From: JBBDWR01 sp040902745
Lineage (GTDB): Bacteria; Actinomycetota; UBA4738; HRBIN12
Direction of reading: 5' to 3'
Length of the DNA: 64,000 nt
Assembly: GCA_040902745.1 (NCBI GenBank)
Contig: JBBDWR010000013.1
Span: forward strand, 62,001 to 126,000
This document shows, piece by piece, positions 50,232 through 58,259 of the stretch (positions are counted from its first letter, which is position 1; each line of letters starts with the position of its first letter). The notes beneath the pieces are model-generated. The model saw only the letters and a program-made list of their open reading frames with translations. It had not been told where the DNA came from and made no database searches. The position numbers and the translations under genes were made by a program.

Positions 50232-51008
50232 ATGAAGTTCGACGTCGTGCTCCTGGACATGGACGGGGTGCTGTTGCACGGAGCCGAGCCGATCTCGGGC
50301 GCGCCCGCGACGGTCGCCTGGCTGCGAGAACAGGGCATCCCGTTCCGCGTCGTGACGAACTCCACGGGGTTGTCGACGTCGGGGTTCGCCCAGCAGCTTC
50401 ACGGCGCCGGGATCGCGATCGAGGCACACGAGATCGTCACGGCCGTCGTCGGGACGGCGAGTTATCTGCGTACGCACTATCGGGGGTCGTCGGTATTCCT
50501 GCTGTCGGATGCGGCCCCGGCGGACGACCTCGCGGGGATCACGCTCGTCGAGGAGGGCGCCGACGTCGTCGTGATCGGTGGGGCGAGCGACGAGTTCACC
50601 TACGGCGCCGTGACGCGCGCGTTCCGCATGTTGATGGACGGGGCAAACCTCGTCGCGATGCATCGCAATCGCTACTGGCGCGCCGAGGATGGCTGGTACC
50701 TGGATGGAGGAGCCTACGTCGAGGCGCTCGAGAAGGCGTCGGGCAAGGAGGCGATGGTGTGCGGCAAGCCGTCGCGCACGTTCTTCGAGGCGGCCCTTGC
50801 GGGTACCGGTGCGGAGCCCGGCCGCGCGATGATGGTGGGTGACGACATCCGCAACGACGTACTCGCGGCCCAAGAGACCGGCATGACCGGGGTGCTCGTC
50901 CGGACGGGCAAGTTCCGCGAGGAAGATCTGGAGGTCGGTGAGGCCAACCACGTGATCGGCGGCGTCGGGGAGTTGCCTGCGCTGCTGGAGGCCTTGCTCG
51001 AGGTCTGA
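50232..51008 (+). CDS. HAD-superfamily phosphatase (NagD/LHPP-like, class IIA)
   Basis: A 258-residue HAD-IIA hydrolase: motif I LLDMDGVLLHG, motif II VVTNSTGLST, motif III Lys in VCGKPSRTFFEAAL, and motif IV MVGDDIRNDVLAAQ. Proteins of this group dephosphorylate nucleotides, sugar phosphates or phosphohistidine. ATG 50232 lies 7 nt after TACGCT, so the message is probably leaderless. The gene precedes the MenG-like methyltransferase by about 40-70 nt. Confidence 0.9.
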   Translation: MKFDVVLLDMDGVLLHGAEPISGAPATVAWLREQGIPFRVVTNSTGLSTSGFAQQLHGAGIAIEAHEIVTAVVGTASYLRTHYRGSSVFLLSDAAPADDLAGITLVEEGADVVVIGGASDEFTYGAVTRAFRMLMDGANLVAMHRNRYWRAEDGWYLDGGAYVEALEKASGKEAMVCGKPSRTFFEAALAGTGAEPGRAMMVGDDIRNDVLAAQETGMTGVLVRTGKFREEDLEVGEANHVIGGVGELPALLEALLEV

Positions 51009-51079
51009 GGTTCCGGACCCGCGCGCGTCCGGCTAGGCTCGGAAGCATCGATACCGAACGCACCCGTCACGCTCGCAAC

Positions 51080-51775
51080 TTGTTCGCGGGCATCGCTCCC
51101 GAGTACGAGCGCATGGGTGCCGTGTTGTCGTTCGGCCAGGACTCCCGCTGGCGTCAGTTCCTGGTCACAAGGGTCAACGCCGTTCCCGGATCCACCGTGC
51201 TCGATGTCGCCAGCGGGACCGGACTCGTCGCGCGTCAACTCGTCGCGCGACGCAACGTCGACGTCGTCGCGCTGGATCAGAGCCCGGCGATGCTGCGCTC
51301 GGGACTCCCCGTCCACCGGGCTGCCGGGATGGGGGACCGGATCCGTCCCGTGCTCGGACGGGCGGAAGGCCTTCCGTTCGTGGACGCATCGTTCGACTCG
51401 GTGACGTTCACCTACCTGCTGCGCTACGTCGAGGACCCGGCCGCGACGATCGCCGAACTCGCCCGCGTGCTCCGACCGGGGGGAACGCTCGCAGGACTCG
51501 AGTTCTTCGTTCCCGATCAACCGGCGGTGCATGCGGCCTGGCGGGCATACACCCGCGGGGTGCTGCCGGCGGTGGGCTGGGTGGTGTCGCCGGCGTGGCG
51601 GCACACGGGCGAGTTCCTCGGGCCGAGCGTGGAGGCGTTCTATCGCCGGTTCCCGTTGGCCGCGCAGGTCCGGATGTGGCAGGAGGCCGGGATCGGCCAC
51701 GTGCGCACCCGCGTGATGACGATGGGCGGCGCGGTGGTTACGTGGGGAGTGAAGAGGGGGCGACCGCGTGGCTGA
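51080..51775 (+). CDS. UbiE/MenG-family methyltransferase
   Basis: The protein matches quinone-biosynthesis C-methyltransferases: FAGIAPEYERMGAVLSFGQD, VLDVASGTGLVARQL (SAM motif I), VVALDQSPAML, GRAEGLPFVDASFDSVTFTY and ARVLRPGGTLAG. It would methylate demethylmenaquinone or a related ring. TTG 51080 is the first usual start, but homology continues 11 codons upstream (ERTRHARNLF) to an ATC at 51047 that sits exactly 7 nt after a TAGGCT box, so the real start may be this rare codon on a leaderless mRNA. Its 3' end overlaps the UbiA-like gene by 8 nt. Confidence 0.87.
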   Translation: MFAGIAPEYERMGAVLSFGQDSRWRQFLVTRVNAVPGSTVLDVASGTGLVARQLVARRNVDVVALDQSPAMLRSGLPVHRAAGMGDRIRPVLGRAEGLPFVDASFDSVTFTYLLRYVEDPAATIAELARVLRPGGTLAGLEFFVPDQPAVHAAWRAYTRGVLPAVGWVVSPAWRHTGEFLGPSVEAFYRRFPLAAQVRMWQEAGIGHVRTRVMTMGGAVVTWGVKRGRPRG

Positions 51776-52502
51776 ACCAACCGATCGAGCGGCCTTTTAC
51801 GCGCTCTCCCCGGGAGGGTGGCGCGACTACTGGTCGCTGCTGCATCCGCCGTACACGCTGTGGCACCTGTCGTACGTGGCGATCGGCGCGTCGCTTGCGC
51901 CGACGATCTCGTGGCGATGGCTGGGCGAGACGCTGCTCGCGTTCTTCCTCGCGATCGGGCTCGCGGCGCACGCCTTGGACGAGTTGACGGGCCGCCCCCT
52001 GCGTACGCGTATCCCCGACCGCGTGTTGTGGGCGATCGCGGTCGTGGGACTCGGGGGAGCGATCGCGGTCGGTGTCGACGGTGCAGTGCAGGTGTCGACG
52101 TGGATCGTCGTGTTCATCGTGGTCGGTGGGTTCCTCGTCGTCGCCTACAACCTCGAGTTGTTCGGGGGCCTGTTCCATTCCGATCTCTGGTTCGCGCTCG
52201 CCTGGGGGGCCTTTCCCGCGCTCACCGGCTTCTTCGCCCAGACGGGGGAGGTCACGGTGGCGGCGGTGTTCGTCGCGCTCGGCTGCGCGGCGCTTTCAGC
52301 GGCACAGCGGATGCTGTCCACACCGGTCCGTAGGTTGCGACGCCAGGCGGTCGGTGTTCAAGGAGAGATCGAGCTGGGCGACGGCACGAGGGAAGCGATC
52401 GACGCGAAAACATTGCGCGCGGCGCCCGAGGGAGCGCTCCGGTGGATGTGCGTTGCGATGCCGGTGCTTGCGGCCGGGTTGCTGCTGGCGAAGGAACTCT
52501 GA
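51768..52502 (+). CDS. UbiA-like polytopic membrane protein
   Basis: The 244-residue protein has seven or eight membrane helices and starts at GTG 51768 inside the end of the methyltransferase gene. It has LLHPPYTLWHLSYVAIGASL near the N-terminus and a polar HALDELTGRPLRTRI loop where UbiA prenyltransferases carry their Asp-rich prenyl diphosphate site. The second Asp motif is not clear, so it is a divergent member or unrelated. The overlap with a MenG-like gene makes a quinone or isoprenoid lipid role plausible. Confidence 0.65.
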   Translation: MAEPTDRAAFYALSPGGWRDYWSLLHPPYTLWHLSYVAIGASLAPTISWRWLGETLLAFFLAIGLAAHALDELTGRPLRTRIPDRVLWAIAVVGLGGAIAVGVDGAVQVSTWIVVFIVVGGFLVVAYNLELFGGLFHSDLWFALAWGAFPALTGFFAQTGEVTVAAVFVALGCAALSAAQRMLSTPVRRLRRQAVGVQGEIELGDGTREAIDAKTLRAAPEGALRWMCVAMPVLAAGLLLAKEL

Positions 52503-52506
52503 GGGT

Positions 52507-53355
52507 TCAGTCGGGCGCGTCCGGGCGTCCGAACGAGCGATGCAGGAGAGCGTCCCAGAGGCGGTCGGGGAGCCAGTTCCTGGCTGCCGGGAGCAGCCTC
52601 GCCAGTGACGTGATCTTGTAGCGGGTTCGGGGTCGCCGCGTGGTAGCGGCATGGGCGACGACCTTCGCTACCTTCTCGGGCGACGCGCTGCCCCGGGCAC
52701 CCTTGGTGTAGGTCGTGGCCATCGTGCCGATGAACCGTGCGGCCATGCTGCCGTAGGGACCATCCAGCGACTCCTTGAGTCCGTCGGACGCGGTCTTGCC
52801 GTAGTTGGACGTCACCAGCCCGGGCTGGATCAGCACCACGTCGATCCCGAACGGACGCACCTCGTAGCGGAGCGCGTCCGACAGCGCCTCGAGAGCGAAC
52901 TTGCTCGCATGGTAGGGGCCGCCCAACGGAAGTGCCATCTCCCCACCCATCGAACTCATGTTGACGATTCGCCCGTACCCGCGCTCCCGCATCCCCGGCA
53001 CCGAGAGCTGGATCAACCGCAGGGCGCCGAACACGTTGGTCTCGAACTCCACACGCCACCGCTCGATCGGGACTTCCTCGACGGGTCCGTACTGCGCGTA
53101 GCCGGCGTTGTTGACGAGGATGTCGAGGCGCCCGAGCTCCCGTTCGATCGTCTCGACGGCGTGGACCCTCGCCGCCTCGTCGGTCACGTCTAACGGCAGC
53201 GAGCGACATCCCGCGTCTTCGAGATCGGCGAGCGTTTCGACGCGCCGCGCGCTCGCGTACGTCGTGACGCCACGGGCGTTCAGCGCGAGCGCCGTCGCCC
53301 GGCCGATACCCGTCGAGCATCCCGTGACGAGTGCGACCTGCGAGGTGCCCGACAT
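52507..53355 (-). CDS. Short-chain dehydrogenase/reductase
   Basis: The 282-residue protein is a classical SDR: cofactor motif VTGCSTGIGRA (TGxxxGxG), NNAGYAQYGP (NNAG), catalytic Ser in MSSMGGEM and Y-x3-K in PYHASKFALEAL, with IQPG after it. The ARR after the second strand suggests NADPH. The substrate is unknown (steroid, lipid or aldehyde are typical). ATG 53355 is chosen at the start of homology; the frame upstream is antisense to the next helicase gene. It is convergent with the UbiA-like gene. Confidence 0.92.
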   Translation of the reverse strand: MSGTSQVALVTGCSTGIGRATALALNARGVTTYASARRVETLADLEDAGCRSLPLDVTDEAARVHAVETIERELGRLDILVNNAGYAQYGPVEEVPIERWRVEFETNVFGALRLIQLSVPGMRERGYGRIVNMSSMGGEMALPLGGPYHASKFALEALSDALRYEVRPFGIDVVLIQPGLVTSNYGKTASDGLKESLDGPYGSMAARFIGTMATTYTKGARGSASPEKVAKVVAHAATTRRPRTRYKITSLARLLPAARNWLPDRLWDALLHRSFGRPDAPD

Positions 53356-53390
53356 GACGACTCCCTTCTTGCAGAGAGTGTCCCAGGCTG

Positions 53391-55385
53391 TCAGTCGGCG
53401 GTCGCGACCAGGTCGATCACGTCGTCTCCGTATCGGTCGAGCTTGGTGGGCCCGATGCCGCTGATCGTCGAGAGCGCAGCGCGCGAACGCGGGCGCTCTT
53501 GCGCGATCGAGGCCAGCGTGGAGTCGTGGAAGATCACGTAAGCAGGCACTCCGTCCTCGCTCGCGCGCTTGCGGCGCCATTCCCGCAGCGCGTCGAACAT
53601 GGGATCGTCGGTCGGCGCCGCCGTCTTGCCGTTCGACCCCTCGCCGTTGCGGGTGCGCTCGCGCGCGCTGCGGCGCTCCTCGCGCGCCGGACGGATCCCG
53701 AGTTCGGTCAGGAACGGACTCGCACCTTTGCGATCGTCGAGCGGCCACGACAGCGTCAGCACCCGCCGGGCTCGTGTGAGGCCGACATAGAGCAGTCGGC
53801 GCTCCTCATCGGGATCGGCCTTCGAGCGTGCGGCCCGGAAGGGCAGTTCGCCGTCGAGCAGGCGCGGGAGGAACACGACGTCCCACTCCAGCCCCTTGGC
53901 GCGATGGTAGGTGAGCAGGTGCACGCCACGTCCGCTGCGCTCGGTGGAGAAGCGCCGACTGAGCTCGGAGACGAACTCCGCGAGGTCGCCCGACGGGTTG
54001 GCGGTCGCGAACTCCTCCGCGAGCGCACGCAGCCGGGCCAGATCCAGCTGGCGCGCGGCCTCGTCCTCGGATTCGGGTTCGCCGTCGGGGTCGTAGCCGA
54101 CCGAGGCGGTGGCCTGCGCTACCAGGCGCACCGGATCACCGGCAACATCTGCTCGCTTGAGCTGTTGGAGTACCGAACGCGGACCCGGCCGGCGCAGGAA
54201 CGCTCCGTCGCGTACCTGATAGGGGATCGACGCCGTGACGAACTCCTCCTCGAACGGCTCTGAGCGTGCGTTGATGCGGTAGAGCACCGCCATCTCTTCG
54301 TAGGCGACGCCCTCGTCGTGCAGCCGGCGGACATCCGCGACGACCGCGTCGACCTCCGCCACCGGGTCGGGATGCGATCGGATCAACGGGTCGGGGCCGG
54401 CTTCACACGACGCGCGCAGCTTCTTTTCGAACCCGCCGAGTCGCGGGACCAGGCGGTTCGCGAGTGCCAGCACTTGCGGCGTCGATCGGTAGTTCTCCTC
54501 GAGCGGGACCACGTGCGCGTGCGGGAACCGCTCCGGGAATGACAGCAGGTGGTCGGGCGAGGCGCCGGTGAACCCGTAGATCGTCTGGTAGTCGTCGCCG
54601 ACGACGCAGATCTCGTCGCGATCGCTGAGCCACCGGTCGAGCAACGCTTGCTGCAGCGGGTTGACGTCCTGGTACTCGTCGACCGTGAAGGCACCGTAGC
54701 GCTCGCGTACCGCGGCGATCGCGGACGGGTGCTCGTCGAACAGGCGGACGGCGAGTCCCAGCATGTCCTCGAAGTCGAGCTTGCGCATCGAGGTCTTGCG
54801 GCGTTCGTAGCCCTCGAACATGCGCGCCATCAGGTCGGAGGGGATCGGCGGTTGGTGCCCGGTTCGCTCCAGCTCGGCGAGGTAACCGTCCGAGCCAACC
54901 ATGCGGTTCTTCGCCCACTCGATCTCGCCGGAGATCTCGCGGCGCGGATAGAACTTGTAGGGAGGCGGCAGTGAGTTCGCGAGCGAGGCGACGACCGGCG
55001 CCTTGGAGTCGAGTACGTCGGGGAGCGGTTCGCCGACGTTGGGCTCCCACAGCCGGGACAGGTGTGAGAGCGCCGCGGCGTGGAACGTTCGCGCTTCGAC
55101 GCCGGGGACGCCGAGTTTGGCGAGCCGATCTTTGAGCTCGCGGGCGGCCTTCTCGCTGAACGTCACCGCGAGCAGCTGTTCGGGCCGAAACGTCCGGGTG
55201 AGGACCTGCGCCGCGATCCGCCTCGTGATCGTGGTGGTCTTGCCCGTGCCCGCGCCGGCGAGTATCGCGACCGGCCCGCGCACAGCAAGGGCTGCCTCCC
55301 GCTGGGCGGGATTGAGCCCCGCCAGGACCTCCTCCAGCTCCCGCACGAGCGGACCGTAGCAGGGCACGCCGACAGCACGGAGCAT
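53391..55385 (-). CDS. UvrD2-like SF1 DNA helicase with C-terminal HRDC-type domain
   Basis: A 664-residue 3'-5' helicase: Q motif LNPAQREAA, Walker A AGAGTGKT, FSEKAARELKDRL, FTVDEYQDVNPLQ, VGDDYQTIYGFTGA, TYHRAKGLEWDVVF and YVGLTRARRVL. The last 80 residues (FDALREWRRKRASE, ALSTISGIGPTKLDRYGDD) form an HRDC-like DNA-binding domain, as in mycobacterial UvrD2. It probably works in excision repair or unwinding stalled forks. ATG 55385; upstream is a decayed region, not an operon partner. Confidence 0.92.
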   Translation of the reverse strand: MLRAVGVPCYGPLVRELEEVLAGLNPAQREAALAVRGPVAILAGAGTGKTTTITRRIAAQVLTRTFRPEQLLAVTFSEKAARELKDRLAKLGVPGVEARTFHAAALSHLSRLWEPNVGEPLPDVLDSKAPVVASLANSLPPPYKFYPRREISGEIEWAKNRMVGSDGYLAELERTGHQPPIPSDLMARMFEGYERRKTSMRKLDFEDMLGLAVRLFDEHPSAIAAVRERYGAFTVDEYQDVNPLQQALLDRWLSDRDEICVVGDDYQTIYGFTGASPDHLLSFPERFPHAHVVPLEENYRSTPQVLALANRLVPRLGGFEKKLRASCEAGPDPLIRSHPDPVAEVDAVVADVRRLHDEGVAYEEMAVLYRINARSEPFEEEFVTASIPYQVRDGAFLRRPGPRSVLQQLKRADVAGDPVRLVAQATASVGYDPDGEPESEDEAARQLDLARLRALAEEFATANPSGDLAEFVSELSRRFSTERSGRGVHLLTYHRAKGLEWDVVFLPRLLDGELPFRAARSKADPDEERRLLYVGLTRARRVLTLSWPLDDRKGASPFLTELGIRPAREERRSARERTRNGEGSNGKTAAPTDDPMFDALREWRRKRASEDGVPAYVIFHDSTLASIAQERPRSRAALSTISGIGPTKLDRYGDDVIDLVATAD

Positions 55386-55404
55386 GCCCTCTTGACGGCA
55401 ATTC

Positions 55405-55428
55405 CGTCACACCGTCACACCGTCACAC
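55405..55428. repeat. Three tandem 8-bp repeats (CGTCACAC)
   Basis: CGTCACAC occurs three times head to tail, 20 nt before the start codon of the UvrD2-like gene on the minus strand. Copy-number change could alter its promoter or leader. Confidence 0.9.
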
Positions 55429-55442
55429 CGGGCTGTATCGGC

Positions 55443-55499
55443 GAGAGGCGCAAGACCACCGTGCACCTTGACCAAGACCTGCTCAGGGCCGCCAAGGTA
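55443..55499 (+). pseudogene. VapB-type antitoxin remnant
   Basis: The frame encodes ERRKTTVHLDQDLLRAAKV, the typical ribbon-helix-helix start of VapB antitoxins, without an initiation codon. After it homology stops. The next 50 nt carry a short out-of-frame piece ending in TGA at 55551, with no recognisable VapC toxin. It is a decayed toxin-antitoxin scrap within a 236-nt gap that otherwise shows only the promoter of the following gene. Confidence 0.5.
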
Positions 55500-55621
55500 C
55501 GGACATCCTGGACCGCGAGCACCTGCTACCCGGCGATCCCGCATTCGTCTGACGACCTCCCTGACCCTCCCCTCGGGGGAGGTGCCGGTCGGGTCGTTCC
55601 CCGTCACGTAGCATCCCCGCC

Positions 55622-56050
55622 GTGGAAACGGTCCATCAGGTCATCGGCTTCGTCGTGGTTGGGATCTTCGCGCTGGGTTGGATCTGGGGTCTGGCGGCGA
55701 AGCTCTCCAAGCGTGGCCCGGGGGAGCTCTACTGGCGATGGGTCTCCGTGGCGCAGGTGGTCGCCGGGCTTCAGGCGGTGCTCGGCATCGTCCTGCTGCT
55801 GATGGGACGGCGGGTGAGCAGCGGCACAGGCGTCGCGAACCTCCTGCACTACGTCTATGGGCTGCTCCCACTGCTGTTGTTCGTGATCGCGCACGTGGTG
55901 GCGCGCACCGGAAACCTGTCGGTCATCGGGATGCAGCACCGCGACGGAACCCCGATGCAGATCCGGCCGTGGACGCCGTTCGCCTGGGTCTCGTTCATCG
56001 CTTTCGGCCTCACGTTGCGCGCCCTGATGACGGGGATGGGCTGGGGCTGA
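55622..56050 (+). CDS. Four-helix membrane protein of unknown function
   Basis: A 142-residue protein with four predicted membrane helices (about 5-27, 40-61, 74-93 and 117-137) and a short polar loop between the last two (ARTGNLSVIGMQHRDG). I do not recognise the family. GTG 55622 lies 7 nt after a TAGCAT box, a leaderless arrangement that supports both the gene and its start. It is convergent with the sulfatase (7 nt apart). Confidence 0.65.
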   Translation: METVHQVIGFVVVGIFALGWIWGLAAKLSKRGPGELYWRWVSVAQVVAGLQAVLGIVLLLMGRRVSSGTGVANLLHYVYGLLPLLLFVIAHVVARTGNLSVIGMQHRDGTPMQIRPWTPFAWVSFIAFGLTLRALMTGMGWG

Positions 56051-56057
56051 TCGCTCC

Positions 56058-57536
56058 CTAGAAGCGCGGCATCCGCGGCGGACGCGGCGCGCACAAAGCG
56101 CGCAGCCGTTCGCGCAGCCGTCGTTGCTCCAGCCGGTGCCCGGGGGTGCCGGCCACGTTGTGGAGTTCGTAGGGATCGGCGACGAGGTCGTACAGCTCGT
56201 GTTCACCCGTTCGGTAGCGAACGTACTTCGAACGCCGCGTCCTGATCGCGCAATACGTCGGGGGATCGAGATTGTTATCCGGGTCCCGCAGGTGCTCGAT
56301 CAAGAACGCCTGGCGCCCCTCGTGTTCCGGATCGGCGAAGAGCGGGAACAGGCTCTCCCCTTCGGTCGTTGGGGCCGGTATCCCGGCGACCTCTGCGATC
56401 GTCGGTGCCAGGTCGATGTTCGTGACGAGTCTTCCGTCGCGGGCCCCGGCGGCCACGAGGGGGTCGTAGCGGATCACCAGCGGAACCCGGATCGACTCTT
56501 CGTAGGGCGTCAATTTCTTCAGCCAGCGATGCTCGCCGAACGCGAAGCCGTTGTCGGACGTGAACACGACCATCGCCGTCTCCAGCCTGCCGGCCGCATC
56601 GAGCGCCTGGACGATCTCCCCGACGGCCTGGTCCACCGCGAGCAGGCTTTCAGCGTTGTGATCGCGCTGGGTGTCGAGTTGGCGCACGCCGCTGCGTGAG
56701 AGACGCGGGAGCTGCCGGATATATGCCGGCTTGTCCTGCACGCCGATCTCGTCGAAGTTGGGCGGTCGGTACCGTGGCAGGTCGAGGGCGTTGCGGTACC
56801 GACGTGCCGGTGTTGCGGGTCCGTGGGGGGCGAACGGCGCGTAGAGCGCGAACATCGGCGTGTCCACCGGGGTGGAGGAGACGAACGAGAGCGTGTGGTC
56901 ACGCAACACGTCGGTCGAGTAGTCGCTGCTGAGTTGCCCATGGCGTTCGAGGTGGCCGTTCACGCTGAGCGTGTAGTCGTAGTAGGCGCCGCCGCGCTCG
57001 GCGAACGCGGTCCACCGATCCCATCCCGGCGGTATGTATCGCTGTCCTCTTCCGTAGCCGTTCAGGTATTTCCCGAAGAAGCCCGTGTGGAATCCCCCCT
57101 CGTCGAGCCAGGTGGCGAGCGTCGACCCATCGTCGAACGATTCGAATCCGCCGTGAGGGCCGTTCGCGTTCGTATAGACGCCCGTGGTGTGACTGTAGTT
57201 GCCCGTGAGCAGGGAGGCCCGCGCGGGACAGCACAGCGGGTTCACGACGAACGAGTTGTCGAACGTCGTTCCGGGAGTGCGCAGGGTCTGGCGCACGACC
57301 GGTATCCACCGGAGCAGGTTCGCCGGCATGTCGTCTGTGAGGATCATGACGATGGTCGGAGCCACCGGCCCGCCACGACGGGTCGAGTCGTCGGACGCAG
57401 GAGCGGTCGCCTCGCCGGCAGCCAGGGTGAGGAGCACCACCGCCGCGAGCAAGCTGGTTCGCCGCGTGACCGAGCGCCGGCGGGGGGGATTCCTGCGCAG
57501 GTGTTCCGATCGAAATGTGATGCGCCACTGTAGCAT
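56058..57536 (-). CDS. Secreted sulfatase
   Basis: The 492-residue enzyme (from ATG 57536) starts with an Arg-rich segment and a signal-like hydrophobic stretch (TSLLAAVVLLTLAAG). The sulfatase motif CCPARASLLTGNYSHTTG contains C-x-P-x-R; that Cys is converted to formylglycine, the catalytic residue. Metal ligands are ILTDDMP near the start and FTSDNGFAFGEHRWLKK. It resembles arylsulfatases/N-sulfoglucosamine sulfohydrolases that remove sulfate from polysaccharides or aryl esters outside the cell. No formylglycine-generating enzyme gene is in the window. It is divergent from the next gene by 61 nt. Confidence 0.9.
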   Translation of the reverse strand: MLQWRITFRSEHLRRNPPRRRSVTRRTSLLAAVVLLTLAAGEATAPASDDSTRRGGPVAPTIVMILTDDMPANLLRWIPVVRQTLRTPGTTFDNSFVVNPLCCPARASLLTGNYSHTTGVYTNANGPHGGFESFDDGSTLATWLDEGGFHTGFFGKYLNGYGRGQRYIPPGWDRWTAFAERGGAYYDYTLSVNGHLERHGQLSSDYSTDVLRDHTLSFVSSTPVDTPMFALYAPFAPHGPATPARRYRNALDLPRYRPPNFDEIGVQDKPAYIRQLPRLSRSGVRQLDTQRDHNAESLLAVDQAVGEIVQALDAAGRLETAMVVFTSDNGFAFGEHRWLKKLTPYEESIRVPLVIRYDPLVAAGARDGRLVTNIDLAPTIAEVAGIPAPTTEGESLFPLFADPEHEGRQAFLIEHLRDPDNNLDPPTYCAIRTRRSKYVRYRTGEHELYDLVADPYELHNVAGTPGHRLEQRRLRERLRALCAPRPPRMPRF

Positions 57537-57597
57537 CGAGACACAACGAGGCCCAGCGAAGCGATCCGCATGTTGCACGACCGGTAGGGTGTTCGTC

Positions 57598-58257
57598 ATG
57601 CAGGAAGAGGGTCCGGGCGTCCCTGCACCTCCGAAACGCAAGCGCCGGTGGATCTGGACCGCGGTGGTCGCCCTCCTGATGGTGGTTGCGTTCGTGGTCG
57701 GCGCACTCATCGCGTCACGGACGGAGCTGTTCCCGCCTCAGGTAGACGCGGAAGCGGCGGTCGGCGGGACAGCCACCCCCTCCTCGCCCTCGACACAAGC
57801 GGGAGTCGCCGTATGGCGCGGGAAGTTCCGCAGCCGGACCTCGCAGTCCTATCGGGAAGAGGTGTGTCGGACGATCTGGACGGGTTCGGTGTCGTTCGAC
57901 GTCACCCCCGAGGAGGCGGTCGACGGAACCGGGGAGGCGGAGCTTGTCGATGCTACCGGCTGCTCCTCCAGCGGCCAGCCGCAGATCGAAGGCTACGTGT
58001 TCAACGTCGGAGGAGAGCTCGTTGGGAGCCGACTGCGGCTGTCGTGGAACGGATTCGACCGTACGGGCAGCGGCATCGTCGACTCCGGCGGGTTCGCCCC
58101 CACGATCGCCGATCGAGGAACCACGATCGCCCTCCGGGCCGTGCCCGACGCGAACGTCGTTCAGGAGTTCACGCGTCGCGCGTCGACGGCCGAAGGAGTC
58201 GACGATGCGGAGTCGGTGACCACCTTGACGGTCGGCTGCGTCAGTAACTGCGGCTGA
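57598..58257 (+). CDS. Membrane-anchored extracytoplasmic protein of unknown function
   Basis: The 219-residue protein has a short basic cytoplasmic start (PPKRKRRW), one membrane helix (about residues 19-41), an Ala/Ser/Thr/Pro linker, then a beta-rich domain outside the membrane. Four cysteines (about 90, 124, 213 and 217) could form disulfides. I do not recognise the family. ATG 57598 is 7 nt after TAGGGT, again a leaderless layout. Confidence 0.65.
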   Translation: MQEEGPGVPAPPKRKRRWIWTAVVALLMVVAFVVGALIASRTELFPPQVDAEAAVGGTATPSSPSTQAGVAVWRGKFRSRTSQSYREEVCRTIWTGSVSFDVTPEEAVDGTGEAELVDATGCSSSGQPQIEGYVFNVGGELVGSRLRLSWNGFDRTGSGIVDSGGFAPTIADRGTTIALRAVPDANVVQEFTRRASTAEGVDDAESVTTLTVGCVSNCG

Positions 58258-58259
58258 CC

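Noticed and set aside
55405..55428. Short CRISPR-like repeat
   Set aside because: The units are 8 bp and directly adjacent with no spacers.
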